A stretch of 64,000 bases of DNA, from assembly GCF_017654505.1 (NCBI RefSeq), contig NC_054535.1, positions 88,046,285 through 88,110,284 of the forward strand, read 5' to 3'. The translations under genes were made by a program, and so were the position numbers. Each line of letters opens with the position of its first letter. Position 1 is the first letter of the stretch. The notes beneath the pieces are model-generated. The model was not told where the DNA came from. It did not search any database and saw nothing but the letters and a program-made list of their open reading frames with translations. Below are positions 1 to 34,900 of this stretch, piece by piece. This DNA is from Polyodon spathula (lineage: Eukaryota > Chordata > Actinopteri > Acipenseriformes > Polyodontidae).

Positions 1-1228
1 CTGAACAGTTATAAAAAGTGTAGCATCCACAACATTTGTGAATATATACAATACGTTACTGCTATCTGCACGAAAATGTTCCGGAAAATACACAGAAAGG
101 GAAATCCTGCCCCATGCTAATGCCGATTGTAAGAAGTTCACGTCCCTCACCACTAGAGCCCTCCTCTTCTGGTTCCTAATTGCAGATATTTCCTGCCAGT
201 CAACAGTAGTTCCACCAATAAAATGTGTCTATCCGTGTATAGGGGTTTACAGCCTACAAATACTAGGAACAAGCTGCAGTATGAAGGGAAGGGACTAGAA
301 CAGAGTTGAGTTTTGGGGATTCATAAAGAACTCCAGCTGACATAAAATAGTATTGGGTTTGCACATTTCAACTGCAGCACCTATCTCCCTACATACTTAT
401 TATCCCCAGATTTGCTAAATTAACTTTCTTAATTGAATTGCTGCACATTCTAATTCCATATAGAACATAAGAACATACTATAATACTAATATTAAGTGTT
501 GCTAATGTACATACTCTTAACAACCGAGCTAACAATATCTGTCTTACATAGTGCAATGACACGATAGTAAATGCTATAAAGAATAACAATTATAAACAGC
601 AACTCAACAGTAGTAGTTAACCTTTTTTTTTTGTTTCAAAACCCTAAAGTCCTATGCAGCGTCCTTTGCGCTATTTACTTTATTTGCATATTCTTCACAG
701 AATTCCAACGAGAGGCGCCTCCTGCAGTGCAGTGTCCCCAGCTTCCTAGCAGGCAGCACGACAGGTCGGCTGTGCATTTTACATATATTTTACGAAAAAA
801 TAACACGAACAGTAAATATTTGCCAATAAAATGTGTTATAATAATAACAGTTTTAACAAAAAAAAATAATATTGTGTTGTTTACAATGTAACTGATTGTA
901 GAATATTTTAACACTAACATATTTCTTATCCACTGCATAGACAACTATTTTAAAGACATCTCTGTTTTTTTTTAGTGGCGCTGCGGCGATCAGCACGTAG
1001 ATTGTATGCCATGCCAAATTTATGAAAATGTCTTATTTTTCAAATATTTAGTCTAGACTGGTGTTCACAGTCTGCTCCTGCTTCCAGTACATTGTGAGAC
1101 TGAAGAGTTTGGGCACTTTCGGGAGTGGCTAGCTGCGAGTTTGCCAAAGTGACAGCTGAGCTCAAGCCGCTCTCCCAAAATAGTTTGCTTGGACGGTATT
1201 TCAGGGAAGTTTCTACCAAGGAAACACA
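1..1228. other. 5' flank of PRXL2C, no gene seen
   Basis: AT-rich sequence with short homopolymer runs and no ORF that looks like protein. The last ~200 bp before the PRXL2C start are less AT-rich and probably hold its promoter and 5' UTR, but I cannot point to a TATA box or a start site. Confidence 0.4.
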
Positions 1229-7008
<5,780 letters not shown>

Positions 7009-8084
7009 AACCTGGACAGAAATGTAGTCAAAAAAAGTGTAAAACAGTTTGTAAATTTGTTATGTTTTTCAATCCCAGAACCTGCTTTGACAAGGGTCAT
7101 GATGTTTTGCTCCAAGTACATTATAATTTGTTTGTTCTTGAACTCTTTGAGACGTTTACCATAGTAAAGTGCAACGAAGCATAGTAAAAGCATGGTAAAG
7201 TATATTTATGCATTGTAAAGCCCAGCGAGGCGTTAAGGCATATTTAAAACCACGGGAGACTGTAGTAAAAGGGGGGGGGAGGGGGAATATGGAAAAGCAT
7301 AGGAAAAGTGCAGTTACAGGTCAATATCACTGTGGTAAATGTTATAAGGGAAGTGAAATATACAACACTTTAAAGTGTAGTAAAACATGCACTACTGTTT
7401 GTGAGGATGTACAAAAAAAGCAAAACACTTGTGTTATTGTTTATCTTTGATTTCTGCCACAACCTAATTACAATGTTTCTCTTAAAGAGACAGTCAAATC
7501 AGACTTTCCTGGACACTCTGAGCTGGTATTATACTTTATCCTAGTATTTCCCATAATCCCCTTTTTTTTCTTTTTCTTTTTTTTTTTAAAGCCAGTGGGA
7601 GTTGTTTGGGGAAATATCAGAAGAAGGTATAAATAATTTAGGCAAACCCGTTAGTAAATTAGCAGTGTGTGTAAAAAAAAATACATGGAGGCACTATGAA
7701 TACTCTAGATGTCATCTTTGTTCAAACTAATGAGAACACTGACTAAAAGTTATAAATGCTTATATCTATTTAGTAAAATCTACCCATAAGTTGTTCTTTT
7801 AATATTTTATAATTGAATGTCTGGTCTGATGAATTAGATTACAGTACATTCTTAACACAACTTTGTCTATCTCATTCCTTATGCCCTTCTTCATTTGATC
7901 CAAAAAAAAAAAAAAAAAAAAAGCATCAGATCCAAAATCAACATATCACACAATGAGAGTTTATTCATACTTGCAAGTTCACTGCTCTATAACAGCAATT
8001 AAACCTCTAATTTCCAAGATGACTTACTTACAATAAAAAATACAATACTGGTACTGGTACAACCCACTTATCAGGTAGTTTAAG

Positions 8085-8161
8085 GCACCTTTTATGGTTG
8101 TTAGATTTCCTTTATGGTCCATCTTAATAGGCCTTTTGTCAACTCACCGGGTATCCGCATG
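8085..8161 (+). pseudogene. Partial duplicate of PRXL2C intron 3/exon 4 boundary
   Basis: These 77 bases match 5882-5958 without gaps at 68 positions (9 mismatches by eye). The source segment spans the last 46 bp of intron 3 and the first 31 bp of exon 4. Because intron sequence and the splice acceptor region are included, this is a genomic duplication and not a processed copy. The acceptor AG is retained (aatag|gcc). No other PRXL2C exon is copied nearby. Confidence 0.85.
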
Positions 8162-9004
8162 TGTGTTATTGCTTAACTAATAAACAAGTCTAAGAATATC
8201 ATTTTTTACAACTGAAAGAGTATTACTTAAGCCAATATATGCTAAAAAGTGGTATCCTGTATTATTAAATAGAAAAAAAATAATGTGTATTTCACTGCCA
8301 AAGAGGATGCAGTTTGTCTGAGGATGGTTTTAATTAGGAATGCATACTCTGCCTAAAGGTTTGATAAGTGAGATGATTTAGACATTGTGACATTTACCTT
8401 CGCCTGCATTCAACTACAGAATATATTGCTGCCTTGCAATCTGCCCAGTTGCAAACTTGTAGAGTACAGAGTCTTGGTTAATTGTAACCTTGGTTACTGA
8501 GCATGCTGTTGTTCTTCATAATAGTTGTTTACAAACAAAGCTAAAATTACTCTTTAGGTAGAAGCACATAGCAGAACTCTTCTTTCTGCTGTAACAGAGC
8601 GCCACTGCTTTATCCCTAATAAGAAACAAATTATGTTTCTACTATATCACTTGTGAAATTGTGCATTTAGTCTAAAACTGTACTGAATCAAAGTCAGCAC
8701 TCTCACTGTAGTTCATTGAAATAGTACTGTCTGTTTTAATGTTGTTTAATGTGATCATATGAAAATGATTTTCAACTGCAAATGTTTTTGTTTTTAATAT
8801 TTAAAGCTGTATTTATAAAAAAAAAAAAAATCTTTGCTGGTATACCAGCAAATATTGCAACTTGGAATTGGACTCTTGATCTTTATTTAATTATTTCTAC
8901 TTGTAAATACTGTACAATGAAACATTGCTCTCCCCTAATTAGTTACCCATTTAGATACTCTTAGAACTATAATGTGGGTTTTACAGTAGATTACAACATG
9001 TATA

Positions 9005-9616
9005 AAATGAATAGAGCAAAGTACAGAGAAGTTCTTGAGGAACTTCTCTGTACTTGCCCTCTGCAAGAAAGCTGAAACTGGGACGGAATTTCACCTTTCA
9101 GCATGACAACAACCCAAAGCACACAGCCAAAGCTAATCTGGAGTGGCTAAGGAACAAAAAGGTAAATGTCCTTGAGTGACCCAGTCAGAGCCCCGACCTA
9201 AATCCAGTCGGAAATTTGTGGCACGACTTGAAGATTGCTTTCCATCAATGCTCCCCAAGAAACTTGACAGAGCTTGGACAGTTTTTTAAAGAAGAATTGT
9301 CAAATATTGCCAAATCGAGGTGCGCAAAGTTGGTAGAGACTTATCCCAACAGACTCACAGCTGTAATTGCTGCCAAAGGTGCTTCCACCAAGTATTAACT
9401 CAGGGGTGGAGACTTATCCAATTATGATCTATCAGTTTTATATTTTTTAATATATCATTTTTTTTCTCAATAAAAACGTTTTTCCCCTTAACAGTGTGGA
9501 GTATGTTGTGTAGTTAAGTGGAAAAAAATCCTTATTTAAATGCATGAAACTCTGAAGCACTGACACAACAATGTGAAAAAAAAGTTCAAGAGGGTGTAGA
9601 CTTTCTATAGGCACTG
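9005..9616 (+). mobile_element. Tc1/mariner 3' half (second TIR family)
   Basis: Begins within the transposase ([12 protein letters not shown], then a frame break near 9040) and continues through [13 protein letters not shown], a segment with an in-frame TGA (ctt gag tga ccc), SPDLNPVGNLW and GASTKY with TAA at 9396-9398. A right terminal repeat follows, ending in agactttctataggcactg at 9616 before TA. The canonical NP(I/V)E Glu is Gly here, so the third catalytic residue is lost. The left end and the N-terminal domain are missing. Confidence 0.82.
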
Positions 9617-10336
9617 TAAATGGCTGATGGGTTGTCCAGGATTTGCCATTTTACCAAACATCACTTTATTTCATTGTCAGAATGTTTTGTGAATTGGGAG
9701 ATATAGGAACCTTATCAGAAAGATTCTGGTCTAAGCTTTTTATGACAGGTAATTTATGATATTAGGTATTTATTTATGACTTTTAGAAATTAGAATTAAC
9801 TCAGAGTAATATGTACAGTACTAAGTTTCTGAGAAAAAAAATGCACATCTTATTGGGTTTTATTTTTACATAAAAGATTATATGCATGCTTTGTGAATAT
9901 GCATTCTCCAAACCAGACACCAAATTGAGAGAGAATGTCCATATTTCAAATCAGACGTATGTATCCCTGTCTGATGTGTTAACCAAAAAAGAACATCATT
10001 ATTTTTATTTATTTTTTTATTAAAATGTATGTACTATACTTAGCAAAGTGGTAGTACACAGCAAATTAAATGAACAATGTAAAGTTATTTCTGAGAGGAG
10101 GAATGAATCTTGATTAAAACTGTACGTGTGAAACCAATAAGTACAGGCAGTAGGAGAGGCTATTCTTCAGTCCTGCGTACTGCAACGAAACGTCAGAATA
10201 AAATGTGCAGAAACCGAGTTAACGGCCGGACTGCGATTTGCAGGAGGCTGTGCGGTGAATGGAAACCAACGCCAGATAAAACAACACATCGACAAGGCGT
10301 GTTTGAACATGTTGCCAACCCAGAAACAAAACAGAG

Positions 10337-25951
<15,615 letters not shown>

Positions 25952-26886
25952 AATGAAAGAAAGTCTGTATAAAGGAGTTGAGTCAATTCTTCCTAGACAA
26001 GAAATACTGAGCTGACCTTTTTTTGAAGCTTCTGGAGAATACAGACTAATCCTAAAGACACTTATTGTGGATATTTCAATCACAAATTAATTGTAAACAA
26101 TTAACAAAAAAAACTTGTTACTTTTTAATAATGGCTTGGACTGCATTTGGAGTAGTCAGCATGACACGGGGACCAATTGTGATGGCAATCTTCATGTGAC
26201 TTGTAAATATTGGGGTCATGTACCTTTTTTTTTTTTTTGTCTTTAAGTATATTGTAATTAGCATGACTGTATTTTATATAGTAATGAAAGTATTCATTTT
26301 CTATGTAAGATTTTCTATTTGTAAGAATTCAGTGACACTGTCATTTCATAATTTGTTTAATTGTTTTTTTTTGTCTGAGATGCAGCAGAAGTTTGTACAT
26401 TTGTGAGAAGCATTTGATGTGTTTACACAAGTACCAAATTTAAGGCATTATGTATATAAAGTGGAATTATGTAAAGGCTGAAATATATACAATAGTTTTC
26501 ATTTGTTTTATAAATCATGTAACTCCTGTTTTATATTAAATGATATATATGCTGTATCCATATTGGTAAGTGCAAATGCCAATAACATTCCTGCCACCAT
26601 GCTCTTGTCTTTTTTTTTTTGGGGGGGAGGGGGGGGTTTAAAACTTGAAGGTAAACTGGTGTTATTACTCAAACTGCAGAGATTTCAAATCAGCTGCAAT
26701 GTGCTTAAACCTTGCTGCTCCTTAAGAGTACCACATACTATAGGAAATTCTCTTGGCCAGATACTGTCTACTTTTCTTAATGTCTTTTTGATGCTGTTTT
26801 ATGTCAGAAGAGCACCTAGTGTCGAATCAGGTTCAAAGAGTACATTTGTAAGTTCCCAATAATAAATGTGATTGTTTTGTAAAGTG
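25952..26886 (+). other. CDC14B: CDC14B 3' UTR
   Basis: AT-rich sequence with T runs and a G-rich tract (ggggggggaggggggggg-like, 26621-26637). AATAAA at 26861-26866 is a good candidate polyadenylation signal, giving a 3' UTR of about 0.9 kb. No competing gene is visible. Confidence 0.55.
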
Positions 26887-27565
26887 CTGATTTTATATAT
26901 TTTTAAAACATTTGTGATTTTATTTTTATTGATTCATTCTACATATCTTCTACCAAAGTGGCTTGGAAGAGGAGGGTGGGGCAGATATATTGTCGATTTA
27001 AGAAATCTACAGAAAACTGTTGATTCTTCGACAAAACCATAGTTGGAACAATTAATGGAAAAGTTAACACCATTTTGTTATGTAACATAGTTAATTTATA
27101 GTATTACACATTTCAAACATAACAGTTAAAGGGCCTGTGATTATAGTTTAGCATTTCCATATTGTTTAATTTTCATAATTACAAATTAATTTCCAAACAC
27201 CCCGCTTATAATTTATTTCACATTTCTTCTGAACAGTTTCAGGAACAGCAATTTCATCATCACTTAGTAAATCTCCATTTGAGTGAATTATCCTTACAGA
27301 GTCAACCCTTTATTTATTTATATATCTATATTTATCTATCTATCCAGTGGCGGTGTTAAGCATGGGACAGACATGCGTGGCAACGCTGGTAATTCTCACG
27401 GTGCAATACCGCTAGTCTGCACCTGGACACACAGGAGCGGTATGCACAACATGATACAGTAGTTGTCAGTACCACACTGTAGGCTGTGTACTCGAATTTA
27501 CACATGACAAAGTTTAGCTTTACCTAGTAGTATATTGGGATGCAGACATTAAAAAAAAAAAAAAA

Positions 27566-27574
<9 letters not shown>

Positions 27575-27638
<64 letters not shown>
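27575..27638. repeat. (AT)n microsatellite
   Basis: About 64 bp of AT repeat preceded by an A17 run. Confidence 0.95.
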
Positions 27639-27640
<2 letters not shown>

Positions 27641-27736
27641 CATAATTTAGATTTCATTTAACATCATGCAACCTAAGAAACTACAAACTGGTATCTCAAA
27701 AGTATACCGGAAACTACAATAGTAGTAGAGTGTTTC

Positions 27737-27777
27737 AAAATGTCACATTTTTCAATTTTTGGAAAATGTGACATTTT
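27737..27777. repeat. Perfect 15-bp inverted repeat, 11-nt loop
   Basis: aaaatgtcacatttt at 27737-27751 and aaaatgtgacatttt at 27763-27777 are exact reverse complements. Confidence 0.92.
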
Positions 27778-29378
27778 CAGTTCTACAGGGCATGATGCAA
27801 AACATTTGGCCATACCTGTAATGCCCCCCAACACTATATGAAAGGAATGCCAGCGATACATGTTTCGCCCGTCTGTCCCATGCTTCAGGGACATGCATCC
27901 CATGCAATTGCATGGGGCACCGAGACGGCCATGATTAGCTTACTTGATTTAATTATTTTACATTTTATATAACAATACAGTGCTGCATACTAGTGCACAC
28001 CATACAGGACTATTGGGGAAGAAATTACATTACCAATACTGACAGCCGTGTGACGTGACAAGACTATTACGAAAAAACGGGTTATTGCTGGAGATTGGAT
28101 TTGTTAACCTTGAAACACCTTTACAAATAATATTACAATTTAAAATATGGTATACCTTTTTTACACCTGATTTATGTGGAACAGTTAAATTGTTTTGATT
28201 ATTTTTGTAATACAATAGGTCTATTTGATTTCATATTGCATTTAATTGTATAATTTAAGAAACACCCCCCCATTTGTAACAAATAGATTAACCCATTTCT
28301 AGTGTGGACTGGTGGTTGTGCTTTAATTACCAAAGTGTAGGAGGGTGAAAGAAAAATGAAGCGGAATTATCCCAGCGATTCTGAAAGGCGAATACACTAG
28401 CAAAGCATATGATAACTTACCCTAAACTAACGTCATTCTTTGTATCACAGCAAGCGGCAGGTGATAAGTAAGATGCTAGTAGCAGTAGGTCGTCAGCTGC
28501 AGCTATGAGGATGTTACTGGACCACAAGCTGAAACGCCTGCAGGCGATATGAAAACTGAAGAGGGCCCTATCACATATCATGCTGTGGCTATCACAGCAG
28601 CTATCAGCATGTTATCTAATGACCCTGTGCTTTGGCCAGATCACATATTCAATTATCAACAATGCGAAACTGTAAAAAAAGAGGTGCAAAGCAGATTATG
28701 GAAATGTTATTTAGTGTTGTCATTTTATGAGTAGAAGAACATAATTACAAAAAAAGAAAACTATTAAATACAGTTTCGTTACGTGCACTTAGTGTGTTGT
28801 CAAAGTTCTGATTTGTTCCGGGCCTAGGTTTCCAAATTCGGAAAAAATCACCCCCTATTGGCCTAAAGGAAATGGAAACTGCAGAAAAACATGACAGCCA
28901 CCCTAGCTGCAGGCCAACCTGCGAAACAAGAACTACACAAGTTTGAGAAATTATCATGCTACACCACACAGCACAACAACCAAGTCGCACTCACCTACCA
29001 GAAATGACAACACCTGCGTCTAAAGAATCAATTCGCCAATCTGACAAGCATGCAAAAAACAACACGGAAACCTATGGTGATTTTTGTTTTCATGCCAAGC
29101 ATTCTTTGATCAAAGCAGGTGATAGTTCTCCTTAGACAACATCAAGACAACAACCTGTCTACACCTACTCGACCACCTGAACAAAAGCGACAATACCATG
29201 GAAGACAGACTAGAAGACTTTGACATCTGCAACAGTATGGATATCAAAATAATGACTGAATGTAACTTGTTCAGTGTCCTAAATGTAAATGTAAATCATT
29301 TAAGTTAAAGTGTAGAAAAGAGTCGGTGTAATCAGTCAAACCTAAGTTTAAACAACTAGAAAGAAGGGAGGGATGTAA

Positions 29379-29574
29379 TGTAGTGACTCCATTCTAGTAA
29401 AGACTAGATTCCAGCTGGTGCTTGTCAAGCACTACATTACGTGACTAGGTAAAAATATTATTCAAGTAGAGTTGATGGTTGGACATGTGGAGCGAGAGCA
29501 GGAGTCTTAAAATATAAGTTACTTATTTTACCAATACATGTCAGTGTCTTCATTGTAACACTCACAACACTACA
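29379..29574 (+). mobile_element. Solo or 3' LTR of a Ty3/gypsy-like element
   Basis: A 196-bp segment starts tgtagtgactcc and ends ctcacaacactaca, giving matching inverted ends TGTAGTG/CACTACA. A purine-rich tract (agaaagaagggaggga, 29359-29374) lies just upstream, as expected for a 3' LTR, and a TATA-like aaaatataagtta lies inside. Upstream (29100-29220) there is faint protein-like sequence (RPPEQKRQYHGRQTRRL then stop) that may be the end of a decayed pol frame. No second LTR was found. Confidence 0.6.
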
Positions 29575-31664
29575 TCGTGGAATTAATTTAGCTAGAACAG
29601 AAGTATTGGAAATCTATTTTGACTAGACTTGTAGCCAATTTGTCACAGAATGAAATCTGGCTTTTTGTGGACATACAATGAATCTGCACAATTCACAAAA
29701 CAGAAACTTTCTTACTCATTGTATTTTGATGCTTAGAAGCCCTCAATATGTCACATGAATGCATAATAATATATTATACATGATGACATGTTTAGATTTT
29801 GTTAGGTTTTATAAGCAGAAAAGCATGCCTTATTTGTATGGATGCTGTTACACTATGCATAGACATTAGACAAATCATGAGTGCAATCAATACCTATGGT
29901 TTGCCAGTTACTGGATAGTGTGGAGTTATCATGCTTATTATTGCTAGGTTCAAGGTGGGGGAAGAGGCAGATTTGGGACAGACTGTTTTAACATGAGTTG
30001 CAATAAACAAGCTTCCTTCGATCAAAGTTTAAAATCAGTTGTTTGACCATTTACTCAAAATAACCAGACGTAACAGAGTCTTTCATATACCTAATAAACA
30101 GGGCATTTATTTTGTATTACTGTTATTCTACATTTTGAAGTTGTTTCAAATAGACCAGCACTGGCAGCACTGCCCTGGTAGGGCCTCCTGGGGTCAAATT
30201 CTGCAATTGCACATAGTAATTGTTTCTTTATATTTATTATTTTTCCCCCTCTCTTTCACTCCTGTTCTCCACTCTTGAACACTCTAACCTTGCTTGGCCA
30301 CAGCTGTGGGTTTTTATTTTGGCAGAGGGATTAACTGGCTAACAATTACCTAGTTCATCCCTTGACCACATTCAGCATTGATGGGGAATGTTAACCCCAT
30401 CTATGCTGTAAAACAAAACATTGTTTTTAAAACTAAACCATACAGTAAAATACACAAAAAAAGTGTTGAATGTGTTGTTATTGTAACCAAATGACAATTT
30501 AAAAGCGGTCACATACTTTACCTCCTTGTATGACCAAACACATTATGTAAGTTTAGCCTACAAGTATCTTTTTAGCAAAACACATAATTATAGCATATCA
30601 TAAACCTTAATCTCAGAGTATCACACATTGCTTTTCTTTCAAAAACTGCATGGAGCTGTTACCATGCTGCTGTGTTGCAAATCATGCATAACTGTGCATG
30701 GTGTTAAAAAAAAAAAAAAAAACTGTAGTAGTGTGAACCAGTCATTTATAATCTGTATAACTGGGTTCAAGATCCATGCAGCCAGCTTGCTGGAGCTGCA
30801 TTTCACAAAATTCAGCTGGCTGTCAAACATTCAGCAGCACAGATGTGAATCACTAAAATACCAATGTCCCTGGCAACTTTATGAATAGTCTGTCAAATCA
30901 TGGAATGGTTTAGCCCCTTTTTAACCCAAACTGAACTAAATGTGTAACAGGTCTACTTAACACTATCGTGAACCAGTGTGTGTGTTTTGGGCTGTTAAAA
31001 CATGGAGCTCTTTTGCTGCAATTGTCAAGGAACAGACAATTATTTTTTGCCAATGTAAATCGTGGCAGCCTGACCTTTCCCTTATAAAGCCTTGATTAAA
31101 TTGTTCCAACTTGATCCAAGTAACAGATGGAAAACACCCATGCCCGACAAGAAAAGATTTTTGGCCATCCCCCAGGAGTACATAAAGGGTTGATAGGTGC
31201 CCTGCCATATTCCTGTTTTGAAGGGAGATTTGCAGATTCTTTGGGGAATTGTACCAGATTCCATTGTATAGAAATGAAATATCATGGTACAGACCCAGTA
31301 ATTGTAAGTTTTACATTTGTTTTACTGAACTAAAATTTCCCCATCCTGCCATACTGAAAGACTGCACTTCAGAATGAGGCTCAAGTGAGGTACTGGTATA
31401 TTTGCGGTTTAACTTCACACCCCATCAATAAGGTTAAATTTGGACACATGGTTTAAAAAAGTTGCTTTTAAAAAAAAAAAAAAAAAAAGGTCACCTGATC
31501 AGAAGACAAAATTACTTCAAAAGTAAACAGAGATTTAAGGTTAGTATTGTTGATGTAGCAGGGTGTAACTGTCATATTTTAGAGGACTCATTTAAAATGT
31601 TAGCCTATGGCATTCAGAAAAAAATAAAAAACAAAGTCTCCAAAAAACATTTTCAAACAGTGCT

Positions 31665-31670
31665 TTTATT
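31665..31670 (-). promoter_or_regulatory. HABP4: Candidate HABP4 polyadenylation signal
   Basis: TTTATT on the plus strand is AATAAA on the minus strand, about 300 bp downstream of the HABP4 stop codon. Confidence 0.5.
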
Positions 31671-31968
31671 TATACATATCTACTATATTCAGCTTTCCTC
31701 CGTGTATTACAGCTTTCAAACTATACAATAAGCGGAAAGGAATACTTTGGGGTGGGAAAAAAAAAAAATAGCGTCCTTTGTGATAGTTTAACAATAACCG
31801 TTGTATGACGTGCAACCAATTTACACCAAGAGGCAAACAAATTCTCAATGGCCTGGGAGACCTGGTCAGAGGTCACTGCACCACCTCATTAAAGCAATCT
31901 TTCTACTGCAGAGCCACAACAGCCTCTTCGAAATCCCCTACCCCCACCCCCACCCCCACCAGGTCTTT

Positions 31969-34900
31969 CTAAACCAAAGCAGGGAAGTCTTCAGGATCAT
32001 CAGGGTTTGGAGCAAATCCTTGGTCCTGCAAATACAAACAATGTAATGTTATTTTTTTCTTTATTTCCCTTGAGACCATTTTAGCCACATTTTACATGTG
32101 ACATTGTGCACTACTGTGCAGTATGTATACTCCTGCCACCACTTGGTCAGGATCACATAAGTTGTGAAAAATGCCAGCTTTAGTAGTTAGACAAAACACA
32201 TGATGGAATCAGCATCCAAAACATCCAACTGCAAGGGGAATTGGACCCAGTGGATGAAAAACAAAAAGGTGAGCAGGCATCAGGAGAGCCAGGGCAAGAA
32301 TGAGGCCAGGAAGTATATTTACCACTACCGATCTTGGCGGCACATCAGGTCTGGTGGTGGGAGGAGGTCCACCACGACCACGGCTGCCACGGCCCCCTCT
32401 ACCTCCACGGCCAGGACGGGCCAGACTGCCAAAGTTAATATCCAGCTTTGAGGTGATGTCATTGGCTGGCCTTCGGAAAACATGATGGTCATCCTCATCC
32501 TCGTCAGTTTCACCCTTCAGATCCTAATGGAATAAAAAAAAATAATAAATCCCTGTGAATTCAATTATGGTTGGAAGCAGGTCACAAGTGTTAGCCTGGT
32601 TGCATATTCCCCCATGCAGAGTCAGAGGATTTTAAATCTTAGATCAGCCAGTGACCGCAAAAATTGTGAAGGCTCTACCACCTTTGCTAGTAATGATGGT
32701 AACATATGTAAAACACTCTGTTACAGTGATCCAATGTTTTAATACAACCACACAAAGTATATTAGTGGTGCTATCGGCACCTTAACTTCATAATTCGATC
32801 GTGCAGGCATTTAATCCTTTTTATTCAGCGCCTGTCAGGGCCCGCCCCCAACCACCACCGTAACAGGTTTAAAAGGCTCTGCATATCAACAGGACACTCA
32901 GTATTGCATCTCCAGCCCCGCCCCCATCAAAAAAACATCTAGAGACCTGTGCTTGACGTCTTTTTGATGATGTCGGACAAGGTCCGATATCGAATCGGAA
33001 GGGAAAATTGTAATGTCGGTCCTGGTCCGACACAGGAGCGCAAAAGGGTTAAAAATCTTCTGCAAATCTTGTGTGTGTGTGTGTGTGTGTGTGTAGACAT
33101 TTTATTTTAATAACTCAAAGTTTAACAGAAGATCGAATAACTAAAAACACCAGTGTGCATAATACTTAACGCAGTACTTCTATTCAAATAAGGACACTTC
33201 AGATAAAAAAAAAAAGTTACAAAAAGGACTTGAGTTTAACTGAAAATGCTTGCGTCCACATCAGATGGCCCTTTAACATTGTAATGAATACTATATATTT
33301 TAAACAAGCAATTTCTCTAACTATGGCTGTTCATTACAGTTAACATTGTAGGTCTAAAAGCAAAGGTAAACATTTGAATGAATCTTGCAATTCGACTAAT
33401 TTAACTATCGTGCTAAATTCAGCTTTTTTATAGAAATTGCTATATAATCTAAACATGCTTTGAAAACAAAGTTTTTTTTTTTTTTTTTTTAAAGTGAATA
33501 GGCCTACTTCTTATTTTGCTTGTCCAACGCCAAATGCAGAGGCCTAAAGTGTGTAGCCTAGCAACGCACTAATCTACCATACTAACAGTAAAAGCGCACA
33601 CACAAGGTTAATGCAAACCGGCAACAGAAGACTTCAAACTGGGTTCTAATTTGATGCATTAATTCACCAGTATGAACCGTCACATTGACTAACCGTTGCG
33701 TATACACGCAAATAATTGTTTATACATAGGCACACCACTTACGTCAACATACTTGGACTTGTGAATCACAACAGCCTTTGTTGGTACGCTACTTTCTGGC
33801 TTACGGATGTTGAAATCCTTCTTTGGTCGGTTCTGTTGCTGTAGAGCTTTCCACTCATCCAGAGTCATCTCCATGGGTCCTTCCTCTGGTTGCTCTCCTT
33901 CACCTTCAATTCCCCTGCAACAATAAAGTTAAATAAACACACACATTTCTCATGAGGGGTTTACATTACACTGCAAATAAGTCACTATCTAAAATGTTAA
34001 AAACACAAGGAATTTACACTATAGTAGTGGCAGCTTTGTAAACTGTCAAAAGGGTTCATTTCTTGTACAACGCCAACGCTCAGACTTAAGGATACAATTG
34101 TATACCAAGTTTGACGCCAGTGTCAAATAATTTAATCCATCATCCAGAAGCCAAAAAGTCACGACAGCCATATTAAGCGACAGTTCAAAGTCAAGGGTGT
34201 AGTCAGTTTGCCCAAAAGGTTTTCATAACATTTGTAATATCTTAAACCATCAGTTTGCATCTTTGTATTTGGAAGCATAGGCAGATTTACAAATAAAAGC
34301 TCTCCTCATAGGGTAGGCTTGAATATATAAATGCTTCAATTAAAAGCACTTCTTTAAATACTGAGAAATAACTTTGGCTAAACAATGTCCTAAGCAAGTT
34401 ATCACAACAAGTTTTCAGCAGATGCGCTAAACAAACGTGACTGTCTCCACTACAGTGGCTCTCAAAAGTATTCACCCCCCTTGGACTTTTCCACATTTTA
34501 TTGTGTTACAACATGGAATCAGAATGGATTTAATAAGGAGTTTTTGCCACCGGTCAATACAAAAAAAGTCCATAATGTCAAAGTGTAAAATAAACTCTAC
34601 AAATTGTTCTAAATGAATTACAAATATAAAAACAGAAAATAATTTATTGAGTAAGTATTGACCCCCTTGAGTCAATATTTGGATAAGTCTATTTGGATAA
34701 GTCTCTACCAGCTTTGCACATCTGGACTCTGCAATTTTTGCCCATTCTTCTTTGCAAAATTGCTCAAGCTCCGTCAAGTTGGATGGGGACCTTTGGTGAA
34801 CAGCAATTTTCAACTCTTTCCACATATTCTCAATTGGATTGAGGTCTGGGCTTTGACTGGGCCACTCCAGGACATTGACCTTTTTGTTTTTAAGCCACCT

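Larger units (their letters stand above)
7009..10336. other. PRXL2C-CDC14B intergenic region
   Basis: Holds the presumed PRXL2C 3' UTR (an AATAAA lies at 8032-8037, but its use is uncertain), homopolymer A and T runs, the partial PRXL2C exon 4 copy at 8085-8161 and a Tc1 remnant at 9005-9616. The G-rich run at 7270-7286 is a low-complexity patch. No other coding sequence is supported. Confidence 0.5.
26887..31640. other. CDC14B-HABP4 convergent intergenic region
   Basis: Repeat-rich gap between the two 3' ends. It contains an (AT)n tract at 27575-27638, a 15-bp-arm hairpin at 27737-27777, a sequence near 27345-27930 beginning cagtggcggtgttaagcatg that resembles a hAT-type end but whose other end I could not define, a solo LTR at 29379-29574, and several A runs. 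I find no supported coding exon. Confidence 0.5.

Noticed and set aside
9021..9053. 14-bp-arm palindrome gtacagagaagttc...gaacttctctgtac
   Set aside because: It arises at a rearranged point in the decayed Tc1 transposase and needs no separate explanation.
32200..32485. Plus-strand ORFs with Arg, Pro and Thr-rich translations
   Set aside because: They are antisense shadows of HABP4 exon 7, which encodes the RGG box on the minus strand.
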